Origin: an uncultured Flavobacteriales bacterium
GTDB lineage: Bacteria; Bacteroidota; Bacteroidia; Flavobacteriales_D; CAJJDF01
Assembly (NCBI GenBank): GCA_937129365.1
Contig: CAKZNB010000020.1
Coordinates: 1-64,000 of the forward strand
Reading direction: 5' to 3'
Length of the DNA stretch: 64,000 nt
Numbering within the stretch: the first letter of the stretch is position 1; every line of letters starts with the position of its first letter. A model generated the notes under the pieces. It worked only from the letters and a program-made list of their open reading frames with translations, had not been told where the DNA came from and ran no database searches. This document shows, one piece after another, positions 9,219 to 17,872 of the stretch. A program made the translations under genes and the position numbers.

Positions 9219-9655
9219 AATACACCTGCCAAATAGAAATAAACGCTCCCATTGACAAAGTAGTTTCATTATGGGAAGATGAAAGTAGTTTTAAACACTG
9301 GCAAGATGGTTTTGAAAGCATTGAGCTATTGATTGGAGAAAAGAACACTCAAGGTGCTAAATCAAAAATTGTGTTGAACGGAAAGCAACACATAGAGTTA
9401 ATTGAAACTATTATTACTTACAACTTACCTCAAGAAAAAACAGCTTTGTACGAACATAAACACATGACAAATACTCAAACTTCGAAGTTTAAATCGGTAG
9501 GAGAAAATACAACATTATATATTTCTGAAGTGGAATACACTGTATTTAATGGATTTATGATTAAATTGATGGCAAAATTATTCCCAGGCATGTTTAAAAA
9601 ACAAAGCCAGAAATGGATGAATCAATTTAAAGCATTTGCAGAAAAACAAAATTAA
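9215..9655 (+). CDS. SRPBCC (START/polyketide cyclase-like) domain protein
   Basis: A 146-aa cytoplasmic protein. The opening pattern, beta strand MKYTCQIEI then NAPIDKVVSLWED and a following W, is characteristic of the SRPBCC superfamily, whose deep hydrophobic cavity binds lipids or other hydrophobic ligands. There is no signal peptide or catalytic signature. Its start overlaps the preceding lipoprotein stop (ATGA), which implies coupled translation. The pairing of an exported beta-rich lipoprotein with a cytoplasmic ligand-binding fold is suggestive, but no function can be assigned. Confidence 0.8.
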   Translation: MKYTCQIEINAPIDKVVSLWEDESSFKHWQDGFESIELLIGEKNTQGAKSKIVLNGKQHIELIETIITYNLPQEKTALYEHKHMTNTQTSKFKSVGENTTLYISEVEYTVFNGFMIKLMAKLFPGMFKKQSQKWMNQFKAFAEKQN

Positions 9656-9666
9656 AAAACAAAAAT

Positions 9667-10086
9667 ATGAATCCAATTCTTAGAAATATATTAGCAGTTA
9701 TAATAGGGTGGTTTGGCGGAAGTCTTGTAAACATGTGGCTGATCAACATGGGAATGAAACTATATATGGTTGAGGAGATTGACCCTAATGATATGGAAGC
9801 ATTTGCAGAATTAATTCCCACACTTCCGGCAGATTATTTTTATTTTCCGTTTTTAGCTCATGCTTTAGGCACGTTAGTTGGAGCAACTATAACAGGGTTA
9901 ATTGTTGTCAATCATAAAATGAAATTCGCATTAGCAATTGGTGTATTATTCTTAATTGGTGGCATTGCTGTTAATATTTTGATTCCTGGACCTACTTGGT
10001 TTGCAATAATCGATATTTTGTTAGCCTACATTCCTATGGCTTGGATTGGCGGAAAAATTGCTCAATCTTTTTCTAAGAAAAGTTAA
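9667..10086 (+). CDS. Small integral membrane protein, four predicted helices
   Basis: A 139-aa hydrophobic protein with predicted membrane segments at about 7-27, 60-82, 88-107 and 111-130, joined by an acidic loop (EEIDPNDMEA) after the first helix. The helices contain GxxxG-like glycine spacings. No enzyme motif is recognised; similar small four-helix proteins are common and mostly uncharacterised in Flavobacteria. It follows the SRPBCC gene by 11 bases and is probably the last gene of the unit. Confidence 0.75.
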   Translation: MNPILRNILAVIIGWFGGSLVNMWLINMGMKLYMVEEIDPNDMEAFAELIPTLPADYFYFPFLAHALGTLVGATITGLIVVNHKMKFALAIGVLFLIGGIAVNILIPGPTWFAIIDILLAYIPMAWIGGKIAQSFSKKS

Positions 10087-10126
10087 ACATAACTGAACTT
10101 ACCAGTAAAGGAGCGAATTTGACAGT

Positions 10127-10492
10127 CTAATTAATCTTATTGTAATAAATCTCAAAATATTCTGTAACTCTTCCTTTTTCATCAATTTTCCAAGAATAAT
10201 TTTTAATAGTTATTGTTGTTAAATTAATGACAAACCCTTTGCTATTCAATTTTATAACACTTGAAACAAAAACTCTTTTTGTCTTACAAGCATCTTTAAT
10301 CAATCCTGATGTTTTAGCATCATAAGCTCTAGAAATGATGATTTTCTGACTTGTTGATTCTGCTGTTTTAATACTAAATGTAACCTCTTTCTTACTGTCC
10401 TTTGTATCTAAACCAACAATTGACAATGAGGTTTGTGAAAATGAAATTGTCGTAAAAAGGGCTAAACAAAATGTAATTAGTAAATTTTTCAT
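10127..10492 (-). CDS. Small secreted protein of unknown function
   Basis: The 121-aa product has a clear signal peptide (KNLLITFCLALFTTISFS, cleavage probably before QTSL), leaving a mature domain of about 100 residues predicted as alternating beta strands. A pair of cysteine-poor strands and a final tyrosine-rich strand suggest a small beta-sandwich. No family is recognised. A promoter with both -33 and -7 elements precedes the ATG, so the gene is transcribed alone. It is convergent with the membrane-protein gene to its left. Confidence 0.75.
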   Translation of the reverse strand: MKNLLITFCLALFTTISFSQTSLSIVGLDTKDSKKEVTFSIKTAESTSQKIIISRAYDAKTSGLIKDACKTKRVFVSSVIKLNSKGFVINLTTITIKNYSWKIDEKGRVTEYFEIYYNKIN

Positions 10493-10515
10493 AATAAATA
10501 TGTTTTAGTGAATTA

Positions 10516-10543
10516 CAAATCTATTCTATCACAAATCAATCAA
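10516..10543 (-). promoter_or_regulatory. Promoter of the small secreted protein gene
   Basis: On the minus strand TAGATTTG (10523..10516) matches TAnnTTTG, and TTG (10543..10541) lies 17 bases upstream. The ATG is 23 bases downstream of the -7 box. Confidence 0.55.
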
Positions 10544-10586
10544 CACCACCCTTTTGGGTGATATTGAGTTTAGAAAAAAATATGAG

Positions 10587-11027
10587 TTAAATTCCAGAAT
10601 TAGGCCCCCCAGAAAAATTTGCTTCCATAAATTCCAATCTCAAATTTGATAGCTTTCTAAAAAACTTTGTATTTGTCTGTTTCAACGAAACTTTATTGAA
10701 ATTGATGAAATTTCCTTCAGAATGAATACTGTCGTAATCGGTTTGGTAAAGCACTAATTTGTAGTAAGGTATCACCCAAACCCAATGCTTCAAATTATCT
10801 TTAAAGTGAACAATTATTCCTTTTGGTCTAAGTTCTACACTTCCATATTTTATATCTTGAAATTTTGAGAGTTTTAGAAATATTTCTCCACTCGATTTTT
10901 CAATTTTCATTCTGTGAGAGCCTATTCCTCTCATAGAAAATCTTGATTTAAGAGAGAATGACTTCCCAACTAATCCATTTATCTCTCTCGTTACTCGAAC
11001 AGGTCTCTTTGAATAATCAACTATCAT
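10587..11027 (-). CDS. Conserved-looking hypothetical protein, beta-rich
   Basis: A 146-aa protein without signal peptide or membrane segment. It is basic at the N-terminus (MIVDYSKRPVRVTRE) and has a central beta-rich part (VELRPKGIIVHF, HWVWVIPYYKL) resembling a PH-like or small barrel fold. The repeated aromatic and basic residues could suit membrane-surface or nucleic-acid binding, which is inference only. A perfect -7 box (TAGTTTTG, minus strand 11039..11032) ends 4 bases before the ATG, so the transcript would be nearly leaderless. Confidence 0.7.
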   Translation of the reverse strand: MIVDYSKRPVRVTREINGLVGKSFSLKSRFSMRGIGSHRMKIEKSSGEIFLKLSKFQDIKYGSVELRPKGIIVHFKDNLKHWVWVIPYYKLVLYQTDYDSIHSEGNFINFNKVSLKQTNTKFFRKLSNLRLEFMEANFSGGPNSGI

Positions 11028-11135
11028 AAAACAAAACTAAATCAAAAAATAAAGAGTTGCATTCAATTGTAAAGTACTTACAAATAATCGTTGTGCTAAA
11101 TAAAGTTAATTTCACATTTTAAAGATTACTTTAAC

Positions 11136-11166
11136 TTGTTATCCATCTATTTATAAGCTAATTTTG
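11136..11166 (+). promoter_or_regulatory. Promoter of the AarF/UbiB kinase gene
   Basis: TTG (11136-11138), 20 bases, then TAATTTTG (11159-11166), a full match to the Bacteroidota -33/-7 consensus. Transcription would start near 11172, leaving a leader of about 38 bases that carries AAAGG just before the ATG. Confidence 0.7.
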
Positions 11167-11209
11167 ATAGTGATTTAATACTTATTAAATCCAACAAAAA
11201 AACCAAAGG

Positions 11210-12841
11210 ATGATTCTAAATCCGAGTAAAAGAAGAAGAAAAGCATTTGGACTTGCTTTCAAAATAATCTGGAGCTACCTGAGATTAAATGCTACAAAAC
11301 GATTTCGTTCTGAAGCATCTTACCGAATAAAAATCAATGCTTTACATGAGAAAAATGCGCTCCGAATAAAATCCACCATTCTTGAATTAAATGGATTATT
11401 TATCAAAGTGGGGCAATTATTGTCTAATCTCTCAAGTGTTTTACCTAATGCTTATGGAGATTTATTAGAATCGCTTCAAGATAACACACCATATTCAGAT
11501 TTTTCGGTCGTAAAACAACATATCGAAACTGAATTTGGTGAATCCTTAGAAACACTTTTTTCTGATTTTGATGAGTTACCATTAGCTTCAGCATCAATAG
11601 GACAAGTTCATAAAGCAACACTTAAAACGGGAGAATATGTGGTTGTCAAAATTCAACATCCTTACATACAAGAACTAGCAGAAATTGACCTTGATATCAT
11701 TGAAAAAATCAACAGCAGAATCAATAAATATTTTAAAGTTAAAGGATTAGAGCATGCTTTTGGACAAGTCAGACTGATGATTCTCGAAGAATTGGATTAT
11801 TCCAAAGAAGCTAATTCGATGGTTAAAATCAAAGAGAATTGTCAAGATATTGATGGAGTTTACGTGCCTACAGTATTCACAGAATATAGCTCCAAAACCA
11901 TTTTAGTTGCAGAATTTTGTGAAGGAGTAAAAATCACGAATACTACTCAGCTTGCTGAGTGGGGAATAAATCCAACCGAAATAGCCGATAAATTGGTCTT
12001 TACGTATTGTGAAATGATTTTGAATCATGGAATTTACCATGCTGATCCTCATCCTGGCAACTTAATGGTAAATGAGAAAGGAGAACTAATTTTCTTGGAT
12101 TTTGGTGCTGTAGGTGAACTAAAAGAAGAAATGAGAGCCAATATCCCTCCTTTTTTGCAAGCCATTATCGCTGAAGACAATGACAAAATAATGGAGAGCC
12201 TACAAAAAATGGGCTTTGTAGGCAAAGGAAAAGAGAAAGATGAAGCAACCAGAAAAATTGTAGAATCCCTTACTGAGTTTCTTCAAGATGCTATCAGTCT
12301 TGAGAGTATAAACTTTGACAACATCAAACAGTCCAATTTATTTCAACTACAAAAAGAATTGAGTCTTAAAGAGTTAACATCAAGTTTAGATGTACCAAAA
12401 GACTGGATTTTATTGGAAAGAGCTTTATTATTATTATACGGAATTTGCACCGCCATTGCTCCTGATTACAAAGCAATGGATACCATAAAACCTTATCTCA
12501 AAAAATTAGTTTTCAAAAATGGAGGACTTAAAAAAATAATTTTTGATACCATAAAACAACAAGCCACTACCCTATTTTCTTTCCCAAAAAAGGTTGACAC
12601 AGTGCTTACTAAAGCTAGTAAAGGAGAATTAGAATTTGAAATAAAACACCTTGATAAGCATACAAAAAAAATGTACGCTTCCAAACAGCAATTAACCTTT
12701 GGAATTGTTTCTTCTTTGATGATTATTGGAGCAATGACAGCCAATTATATAGAAAATACACAGTATGAAACTACTTTCATTGTAACTTCAATAGTTTCTG
12801 GATGCTTATTCATTTATTCTTATTGGAAAAACAGAAAATAA
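11210..12841 (+). CDS. AarF/ABC1/UbiB family atypical kinase
   Basis: A 543-aa protein-kinase-like ATPase of the ABC1/UbiB family, linked to isoprenoid quinone biosynthesis and lipid handling. The diagnostic KxGQ motif is KVGQ at 66-69. The family's A-rich loop ASIGQVHKA is at 128-136, the ATP-contacting lysine lies in VVKIQ (Lys147), and the catalytic and metal-binding stretches ADPHPGN and FLDFGAVGE follow. Two C-terminal hydrophobic segments (about 491-508 and 516-533) anchor it in the membrane, as in UbiB. Flavobacteria usually make menaquinone, so a role in menaquinone metabolism is plausible but unproven. It has its own promoter. Confidence 0.9.
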   Translation: MILNPSKRRRKAFGLAFKIIWSYLRLNATKRFRSEASYRIKINALHEKNALRIKSTILELNGLFIKVGQLLSNLSSVLPNAYGDLLESLQDNTPYSDFSVVKQHIETEFGESLETLFSDFDELPLASASIGQVHKATLKTGEYVVVKIQHPYIQELAEIDLDIIEKINSRINKYFKVKGLEHAFGQVRLMILEELDYSKEANSMVKIKENCQDIDGVYVPTVFTEYSSKTILVAEFCEGVKITNTTQLAEWGINPTEIADKLVFTYCEMILNHGIYHADPHPGNLMVNEKGELIFLDFGAVGELKEEMRANIPPFLQAIIAEDNDKIMESLQKMGFVGKGKEKDEATRKIVESLTEFLQDAISLESINFDNIKQSNLFQLQKELSLKELTSSLDVPKDWILLERALLLLYGICTAIAPDYKAMDTIKPYLKKLVFKNGGLKKIIFDTIKQQATTLFSFPKKVDTVLTKASKGELEFEIKHLDKHTKKMYASKQQLTFGIVSSLMIIGAMTANYIENTQYETTFIVTSIVSGCLFIYSYWKNRK

Positions 12842-12853
12842 TATTCTATCCCT

Positions 12854-12861
12854 TATCTTTG
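12854..12861 (+). promoter_or_regulatory. -7 promoter element for the exported peptide deformylase gene
   Basis: TATCTTTG matches TAnnTTTG exactly, 16 bases before the ATG at 12878. A properly spaced -33 TTG is not seen, so the promoter may be weak. Confidence 0.5.
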
Positions 12862-12877
12862 AAAAAAGCACTTTTCT

Positions 12878-13558
12878 ATGAGATTACTTATCATTTCATT
12901 TACTTCTATTCTGCTAATTTTTTCTTGTATTTCTAGAGAAAGTAGAAACCATAACCCTGGTTGGCAATACAATGCTCCTGATTATTCTGATTCCCAAAAA
13001 GAATTGATACATGCTGGTAAATCAAAAGAACCTATGCGTATTTGGTTAATTACCAATAAACAAGACTCTATTTTGTTGCGTACAAAAAGTAAAGACATAA
13101 ACTTAACTAAGGAACAAAAAACAACTAAACTATTGTCCGAAAGATTGTTAGCAACTGTACAAGATCCTGAAAATGCAGGTGTAGGAATTGCAGCTCCCCA
13201 AGTTGGAATACTTAAAAACATGATTGCGGTACAACGGTTTGATAAAAAAGGAGAACCTTTTGAGATCTATGTAAATCCTGTAATTAAACAATATTCTAAA
13301 AAAACTCAGTTTTGTTTAGAAGGATGTTTGTCTATTCCTAAAAAAATGGATACAACTAAAAATAGAGCGTATGCTATTTTACTAGAATACGACAGAATGG
13401 ATGGAAGTCATGAAATAGAAATGGTGGAAGCCTTTACTGCTGTTATTTTTCAGCATGAAATAGATCATTTAAATGGAATCTTATTTACCGATCATTTGGA
13501 TTTAGAAATTGAAGAAGCAGAAGAACGATTGAGAAAAGCCAAGGGAAAGAATGACTAA
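12878..13558 (+). CDS. Peptide deformylase-like protein with lipoprotein signal
   Basis: All three deformylase motifs are present: GVGIAAPQ (101-108), EGCLS (148-152, metal ligand Cys150) and QHEIDH (192-197, metal ligands His193 and His197, catalytic Glu194). The fold would therefore be an active metallo-deformylase. Unusually, about 80 residues precede the first motif, beginning with a signal ending LLIFSC (lipid-modified Cys17), so the protein should be exported and anchored rather than act on nascent chains. Known cytoplasmic deformylases (about 170-200 aa) lack this. Its stop overlaps the next start by 8 bases. The substrate outside the cytoplasm is unknown; N-formyl peptides or signal-peptide remnants are guesses. 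Confidence 0.88.
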   Translation: MRLLIISFTSILLIFSCISRESRNHNPGWQYNAPDYSDSQKELIHAGKSKEPMRIWLITNKQDSILLRTKSKDINLTKEQKTTKLLSERLLATVQDPENAGVGIAAPQVGILKNMIAVQRFDKKGEPFEIYVNPVIKQYSKKTQFCLEGCLSIPKKMDTTKNRAYAILLEYDRMDGSHEIEMVEAFTAVIFQHEIDHLNGILFTDHLDLEIEEAEERLRKAKGKND

Positions 13559-14741
13559 AAAAACGGTAGCAATAATTGGCGGAGGTTCTGCAACTTTGAT
13601 GTTGGCGAGCGAAATAGATACATCCAAGTATGACGTAACTATCTACGAGAAAAATCAAGGCTTAGGACGTAAATTCTTGGTAGCAGGAAAGGGAGGATTT
13701 AACCTCACACACTCCACTCCTATTGAAGAAATGAAAACAAAATATGTTGCCTCTGACCCTATATTATCAGCTCTGGATTCATTTACTAACGAAGATTTTA
13801 TTTCTTGGTTAAAAAAAGAAGGAATTGAAACCTTTGTGGGAAGCAGTAAACGAATTTTTCCTAAAAAGGGAATCAAACCCATTCAAGTATTACAAGCTTT
13901 TGAGAAGAGAATTAAAGAAAATGGAGTAAACATTGAATTTAATTCCACTTGGAAAGGATTTGAGGGAGAACAATTAATTATTGAAAAAGAAGGAGAAACA
14001 ACAACCATTAACCCTGATATTGTAGTATTCGCACTTGGCGGAGCAAGTTGGAAAGTAACTGGTTCTGAAGGAGATTGGCTAACTCATTTTGAAGAAAAAG
14101 GAATAAAAACTGTTCCATTTTCAGCTTCTAATTGTGGAGTTGCCATTACTTGGAAAGAAAAATTTGCCAAAACCAATGAAGGTCAACCTCTCAAAAGTAT
14201 TTCAGCTTCGTGTGGAAAATTAGCAAAAAAAGGAGATGTAATTATTACTAGACTTGGTCTTGAAGGAAGTGCGGTTTATGCACTTAGTCCAGCGATTCGA
14301 GAACAATTACAAGAAAAAGGAGAAGCAACAATTTACATAGATTTAAAACCTACCACCACAGAAGAATCAATTTTAAGAAAAATGAAGAGCCCAAGAAAGA
14401 AAAACTCTTGGAGCGAGCATCTGATTTGGCAACTAAAACTCTCCAAACCCATGTTTGATTTGGTAAAGCGAACTTGTACAAAAGAAGATTTCATGAATCC
14501 TGAATTTCTTGCTAAGCACATTAAACAAATCCCACTACAAGTAACTGGTTTTGATGAAATTGACAAGGCAATTTCTACGGTAGGTGGAATTAAATTGGAT
14601 GAAATAAAAGATAATTTTGAACTCAAAAACCTAAAAAACCATTATGTAATTGGCGAAATGCTAGATTGGGATGCTCCTACTGGTGGGTATTTGCTGCAAG
14701 GGTGTATGAGTATGGGGGTTGGGTTGGCTGAGAGTTTATAA
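13551..14741 (+). CDS. HI0933/BaiN-like FAD-dependent flavoprotein (TIGR03862 type)
   Basis: A 396-aa flavoprotein beginning TVAIIGGGSAT, the N-terminal Rossmann dinucleotide-binding loop (GGGSA at 10-14), followed by the family's LGRKFLVAGKGGFNLTH segment. The C-terminus GGYLLQGCMSMG closes the FAD site. The family includes BaiN and uncharacterised homologues; the chemistry is unknown for this branch, which I match to TIGR03862 by motif memory. It overlaps the exported deformylase gene by 8 bases, so the two are co-translated although their products should lie in different compartments. Confidence 0.85.
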   Translation: MTKKTVAIIGGGSATLMLASEIDTSKYDVTIYEKNQGLGRKFLVAGKGGFNLTHSTPIEEMKTKYVASDPILSALDSFTNEDFISWLKKEGIETFVGSSKRIFPKKGIKPIQVLQAFEKRIKENGVNIEFNSTWKGFEGEQLIIEKEGETTTINPDIVVFALGGASWKVTGSEGDWLTHFEEKGIKTVPFSASNCGVAITWKEKFAKTNEGQPLKSISASCGKLAKKGDVIITRLGLEGSAVYALSPAIREQLQEKGEATIYIDLKPTTTEESILRKMKSPRKKNSWSEHLIWQLKLSKPMFDLVKRTCTKEDFMNPEFLAKHIKQIPLQVTGFDEIDKAISTVGGIKLDEIKDNFELKNLKNHYVIGEMLDWDAPTGGYLLQGCMSMGVGLAESL

Positions 14742-14766
14742 AAAGTCTCTGTGAAATCAAAATTTT

Positions 14767-15102
14767 TCATTCTAATTTTGACAGGAAATCAAGTGTATCA
14801 TCACTAATTTGATTTTTTCTTAATCTATTTGCTAGTTTTGAGTTAACCATTTGTTTTTCGAAAATAATTCCTAAAGTGTTTTTTAATAATAGTAATTTAT
14901 TCTCATCAAAATCTTGATTAACAATACTAAATTCAGTTAATATTTTTTCAATCAGATTATTTATACCATTTTTACTTTGATCATTTGATTCAGAATTTTC
15001 GAGGACTTTTTTAATTAAAATAATTACCTCTTCTCTAAACTCAATTACAGATTTTAAATTTTCTAAAAATTCTTCTTTGATTTCAAAATTTTCTATCATC
15101 AT
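14767..15102 (-). CDS. Hypothetical protein, helical
   Basis: A 111-aa acidic, leucine/asparagine-rich protein predicted almost wholly alpha-helical, without signal peptide or membrane segment. The start MMIENFEIKEEFLENL has two adjacent ATG codons; either could be used. It lies 26 bases downstream of the next hypothetical on the same strand and is probably co-transcribed with it. No family is recognised. Confidence 0.6.
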   Translation of the reverse strand: MMIENFEIKEEFLENLKSVIEFREEVIILIKKVLENSESNDQSKNGINNLIEKILTEFSIVNQDFDENKLLLLKNTLGIIFEKQMVNSKLANRLRKNQISDDTLDFLSKLE

Positions 15103-15128
15103 GTAAATTATAAAAAAACTGTAATTAC

Positions 15129-15671
15129 CTAACTCACAAAATTATACTTTGATAAAAAGTAGTCCCAATCCCAAATAAAATTTTCTACAATTTTATTCAA
15201 TCTTTTTAGAAATTTAGGGTTTGGTGTATTCATGTCTTTAAAATACTCTTCTTGATAAGAAGCCAAGTTGTATTTATGAAATACACATTTGGACATAGCA
15301 TACAACATGTTTTTTGAAGGATAATTTACCCTACTCATAAATGTGGAGTATGATTTTATGTATTCTTTTGTTTGGGAAGGTTTTAGTTCATACAAATTAG
15401 AAAATTTGTCAATCAACAGTTCTTTAATTCTATCAGATTGTTCTTTTTCAAGCCTCTTCTCCATAATCTTAAGATTACCAACAAATAGAATGAGCATAAA
15501 TCTATCGTAATCTTTAGGTGAGATATTTGGTTTTACAACAAAATCTCTGTCATTATTTATCAGCTCAGAAATGTCAGGGAAACCAACTTCCATGGCGTGA
15601 AGCATTGAATTTGTTAGCACATTGGCTAATTTATCTTCGTTTACTTTCTTCTTGAAAATTGTTTTTAACAT
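15129..15671 (-). CDS. Hypothetical helical protein, probably a Bacteroidota-restricted family
   Basis: A 180-aa soluble, mostly helical protein. The opening KKKVNEDKLANVLTNS followed by GFPDISELIN reads like a family I associate with Flavobacteria, but no function is known to me. There is no signal peptide. The promoter (-7 TATATTTG on the minus strand) lies 27 bases upstream of the ATG. It forms a two-gene unit with the 111-aa protein. The size and pairing are compatible with a two-component regulatory or toxin-antitoxin pair, but no toxin or DNA-binding motif supports that. Confidence 0.65.
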   Translation of the reverse strand: MLKTIFKKKVNEDKLANVLTNSMLHAMEVGFPDISELINNDRDFVVKPNISPKDYDRFMLILFVGNLKIMEKRLEKEQSDRIKELLIDKFSNLYELKPSQTKEYIKSYSTFMSRVNYPSKNMLYAMSKCVFHKYNLASYQEEYFKDMNTPNPKFLKRLNKIVENFIWDWDYFLSKYNFVS

Positions 15672-15698
15672 ACTAAACAGCTATATAAAGTTATTATT

Positions 15699-15706
15699 CA
15701 AATATA
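15699..15706 (-). promoter_or_regulatory. -7 promoter element for the two-gene hypothetical unit
   Basis: TATATTTG on the minus strand (15706..15699) matches TAnnTTTG. The possible -33 TTG (15733..15731) is 24 bases away, slightly wide. Confidence 0.5.
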
Positions 15707-15761
15707 GAAGTTATATCCGCTGGTGATTAGCAAATTAAAATTGATTCTTAACTACGAGTTG

Positions 15762-17849
15762 TTAATAGCTTAACACTTTGGAAATCTCTTCCTCTACCTT
15801 ATCCGCATTAGGAATCATGGTAGATTCCAAGGTAGAATTCAATGGAATTGCCGGCATATTTTCAGAACCTACAACACTTACAGGTGCATCAAGTTTCTCA
15901 AAACACTCTCTAGAAATTAGAGAAGCGATACTCTGCCCAAACCCATTTCCTCTAGGTTCTTCAGTGACCACAATGCACTTTCCATGTTTGGAAGCTGTTT
16001 CAATAATTAATTCTTCATCTAAGGGGTGAATAGTTCGTAAATCAATTATTTCTATTTTTCCTTTGTGATTTTTGGCAGCTTTGGTTGCCCAATACACGCC
16101 CATTCCATAAGTGATGATTGCTAAAGACTCTCCTTTTTCGATTTCTTTAGAATCAGCTTCAAGCACAACTCTTCCTTTTCCAAATGGGATAACATAATCT
16201 TCATCAGGCTCAATAGTTTTTGCACCTTCGGTTCCTTTTATCTTGCTCCAATACAAGCCTTTGTGCTCTAACATCACACAAGGATTTGGGTCATAATAAG
16301 CAGCTTTCATCAATCCTTTTAAATCTGCTCCTGTACTTGGATACGCAATTTTAATTCCTCTAATATTAGATAATACAGATTCTACACTGGATGAATGATA
16401 AGGACCTCCGCTTCCATAAGCTCCAATCGGAACTCGAATAATTGAGCTAACTGGCCATTTACCATTTGATAAATAACAAGATCTGCTTACTTCTGTGAAT
16501 AATTGATTGAGTCCTGGCCAAATGTAATCGGCAAATTGAACTTCTACTATTGGTTTTGTACCCGCAGCAGACATCCCCACTGTACTTCCTATAATAAATG
16601 CTTCTTGAATTGGGGTGTTAAATACTCTATCGTCTCCAAATTTTTGTGCTAAAGTGGCTGCTTCTCTAAAAACTCCACCAAGCCTTCCTCCTACATCTTG
16701 TCCGTACAATAAACATTCTGGATGCTTAGCCATTAATTCTTGAACAGCAAATAAAGCACTGTCTACCATTACAGTAGCTTCTTTTCCTTTAGGCTCTCTT
16801 TCTCCTTTCTCTTCAGTAATAGGGGTTGGAGCAAAATCATGGGTAAATAAATCCTCTGGTTTTGGATCCTCTTCTTTTAAAGCTAATTGATAATCTTTTT
16901 CAACAGTTTCTTTTGCAGCTACTTCTATATTTATCAATTCCCCTAATCCAATTCCAGCTTCTCTAAGCTGCTCTTTAAATTTTGGATATGGATCTCGTTT
17001 TTGTTGTTCTTTTAAATCATCTCTGTACCACTCCATTCTTACCCCAGAAGTATGGTGATTTAATAAGGGAACTTCCGCATGAATAAGAAAAGGTCTTCTT
17101 TCAGTTCTAACCTTCTCTATGATTTCTTCTAATACCGAATAAGAATTCATAAAATCAGTTCCATCAATTGTAATGGCTTCTAATCCAGGAAAACCTTTTG
17201 CATAATCAAAGGCTGTCCCTGTTCTTATTTCACTGGCATGTGCAGAAATATCCCATTCATTATCTTGTACTAAAAATATAATTGGCAATTGTTTCAAAGC
17301 TGCCATATGGAAAGCTTCAGATACTTCTCCTTCAGTTATACAAGCATCACCTAAAGAACAAATTACTAACGGTTTGTCGTCAGTTTTAGCCAGTTTTTGA
17401 GTTTCTAAATATTGAATTCCCATTGCCAATCCAGCAGCTGGTATAGCTTGCATTCCTGTTGCAGAAGATTGATGCGGAATTTTTGGTTTATCATCATCCT
17501 TCAAACTTGGATGCGAATAATAAGTTCTTCCTCCAGAAAATGGGTCTGAAATTTTTCCTAATAATTGTAACATTAAATCAAAAGGCTTCATTCCAATTCC
17601 CAACAACATAGAATCATCTCTGTAATAAGGAGTTACATAATCACAAGATTTCAATTGCATGGATGCTGCCAATTGAATTGCCTCATGCCCTCTAGATGTT
17701 GCATGTACATATTTACTTGTTACAGCTTTATGCTCTTCATACAATTCAGTCATACTTACAGCTTGCGACATTAATTCGTAAGCTTTTAGCAATGTTTTTT
17801 TTGATATTTCTTTCTTCACTTGTTTCTTTTCTTCTATCACTTCCTTCAT
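15762..17849 (-). CDS. 2-oxoacid dehydrogenase E1, fused alpha and beta subunits (branched-chain type)
   Basis: The thiamine diphosphate-dependent decarboxylase of a 2-oxoacid dehydrogenase complex. In this 695-aa chain the alpha part (about 1-330) carries the ThDP motif starting GDACITEGE and ending VQDNEWD, and the beta part (about 360-695) carries GQDVGGRLGGVF, a transketolase-like pyrimidine domain and a C-terminal domain with IIDLRTIHPLD. Most organisms encode alpha and beta separately; the fusion is common in Bacteroidota. Similarity is to branched-chain (2-oxoisovalerate) E1, feeding the synthesis of iso-branched fatty acids. E2 and E3 are not nearby. It follows recQ by 23 bases. Confidence 0.92.
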   Translation of the reverse strand: MKEVIEEKKQVKKEISKKTLLKAYELMSQAVSMTELYEEHKAVTSKYVHATSRGHEAIQLAASMQLKSCDYVTPYYRDDSMLLGIGMKPFDLMLQLLGKISDPFSGGRTYYSHPSLKDDDKPKIPHQSSATGMQAIPAAGLAMGIQYLETQKLAKTDDKPLVICSLGDACITEGEVSEAFHMAALKQLPIIFLVQDNEWDISAHASEIRTGTAFDYAKGFPGLEAITIDGTDFMNSYSVLEEIIEKVRTERRPFLIHAEVPLLNHHTSGVRMEWYRDDLKEQQKRDPYPKFKEQLREAGIGLGELINIEVAAKETVEKDYQLALKEEDPKPEDLFTHDFAPTPITEEKGEREPKGKEATVMVDSALFAVQELMAKHPECLLYGQDVGGRLGGVFREAATLAQKFGDDRVFNTPIQEAFIIGSTVGMSAAGTKPIVEVQFADYIWPGLNQLFTEVSRSCYLSNGKWPVSSIIRVPIGAYGSGGPYHSSSVESVLSNIRGIKIAYPSTGADLKGLMKAAYYDPNPCVMLEHKGLYWSKIKGTEGAKTIEPDEDYVIPFGKGRVVLEADSKEIEKGESLAIITYGMGVYWATKAAKNHKGKIEIIDLRTIHPLDEELIIETASKHGKCIVVTEEPRGNGFGQSIASLISRECFEKLDAPVSVVGSENMPAIPLNSTLESTMIPNADKVEEEISKVLSY

Positions 17850-17872
17850 GGAATTTTATTAGTTTTTTATAA

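Noticed and set aside
14767-15671. Toxin-antitoxin pair
   Set aside because: Two short adjacent genes, but neither shows an RNase, PIN, RelE or DNA-binding motif.
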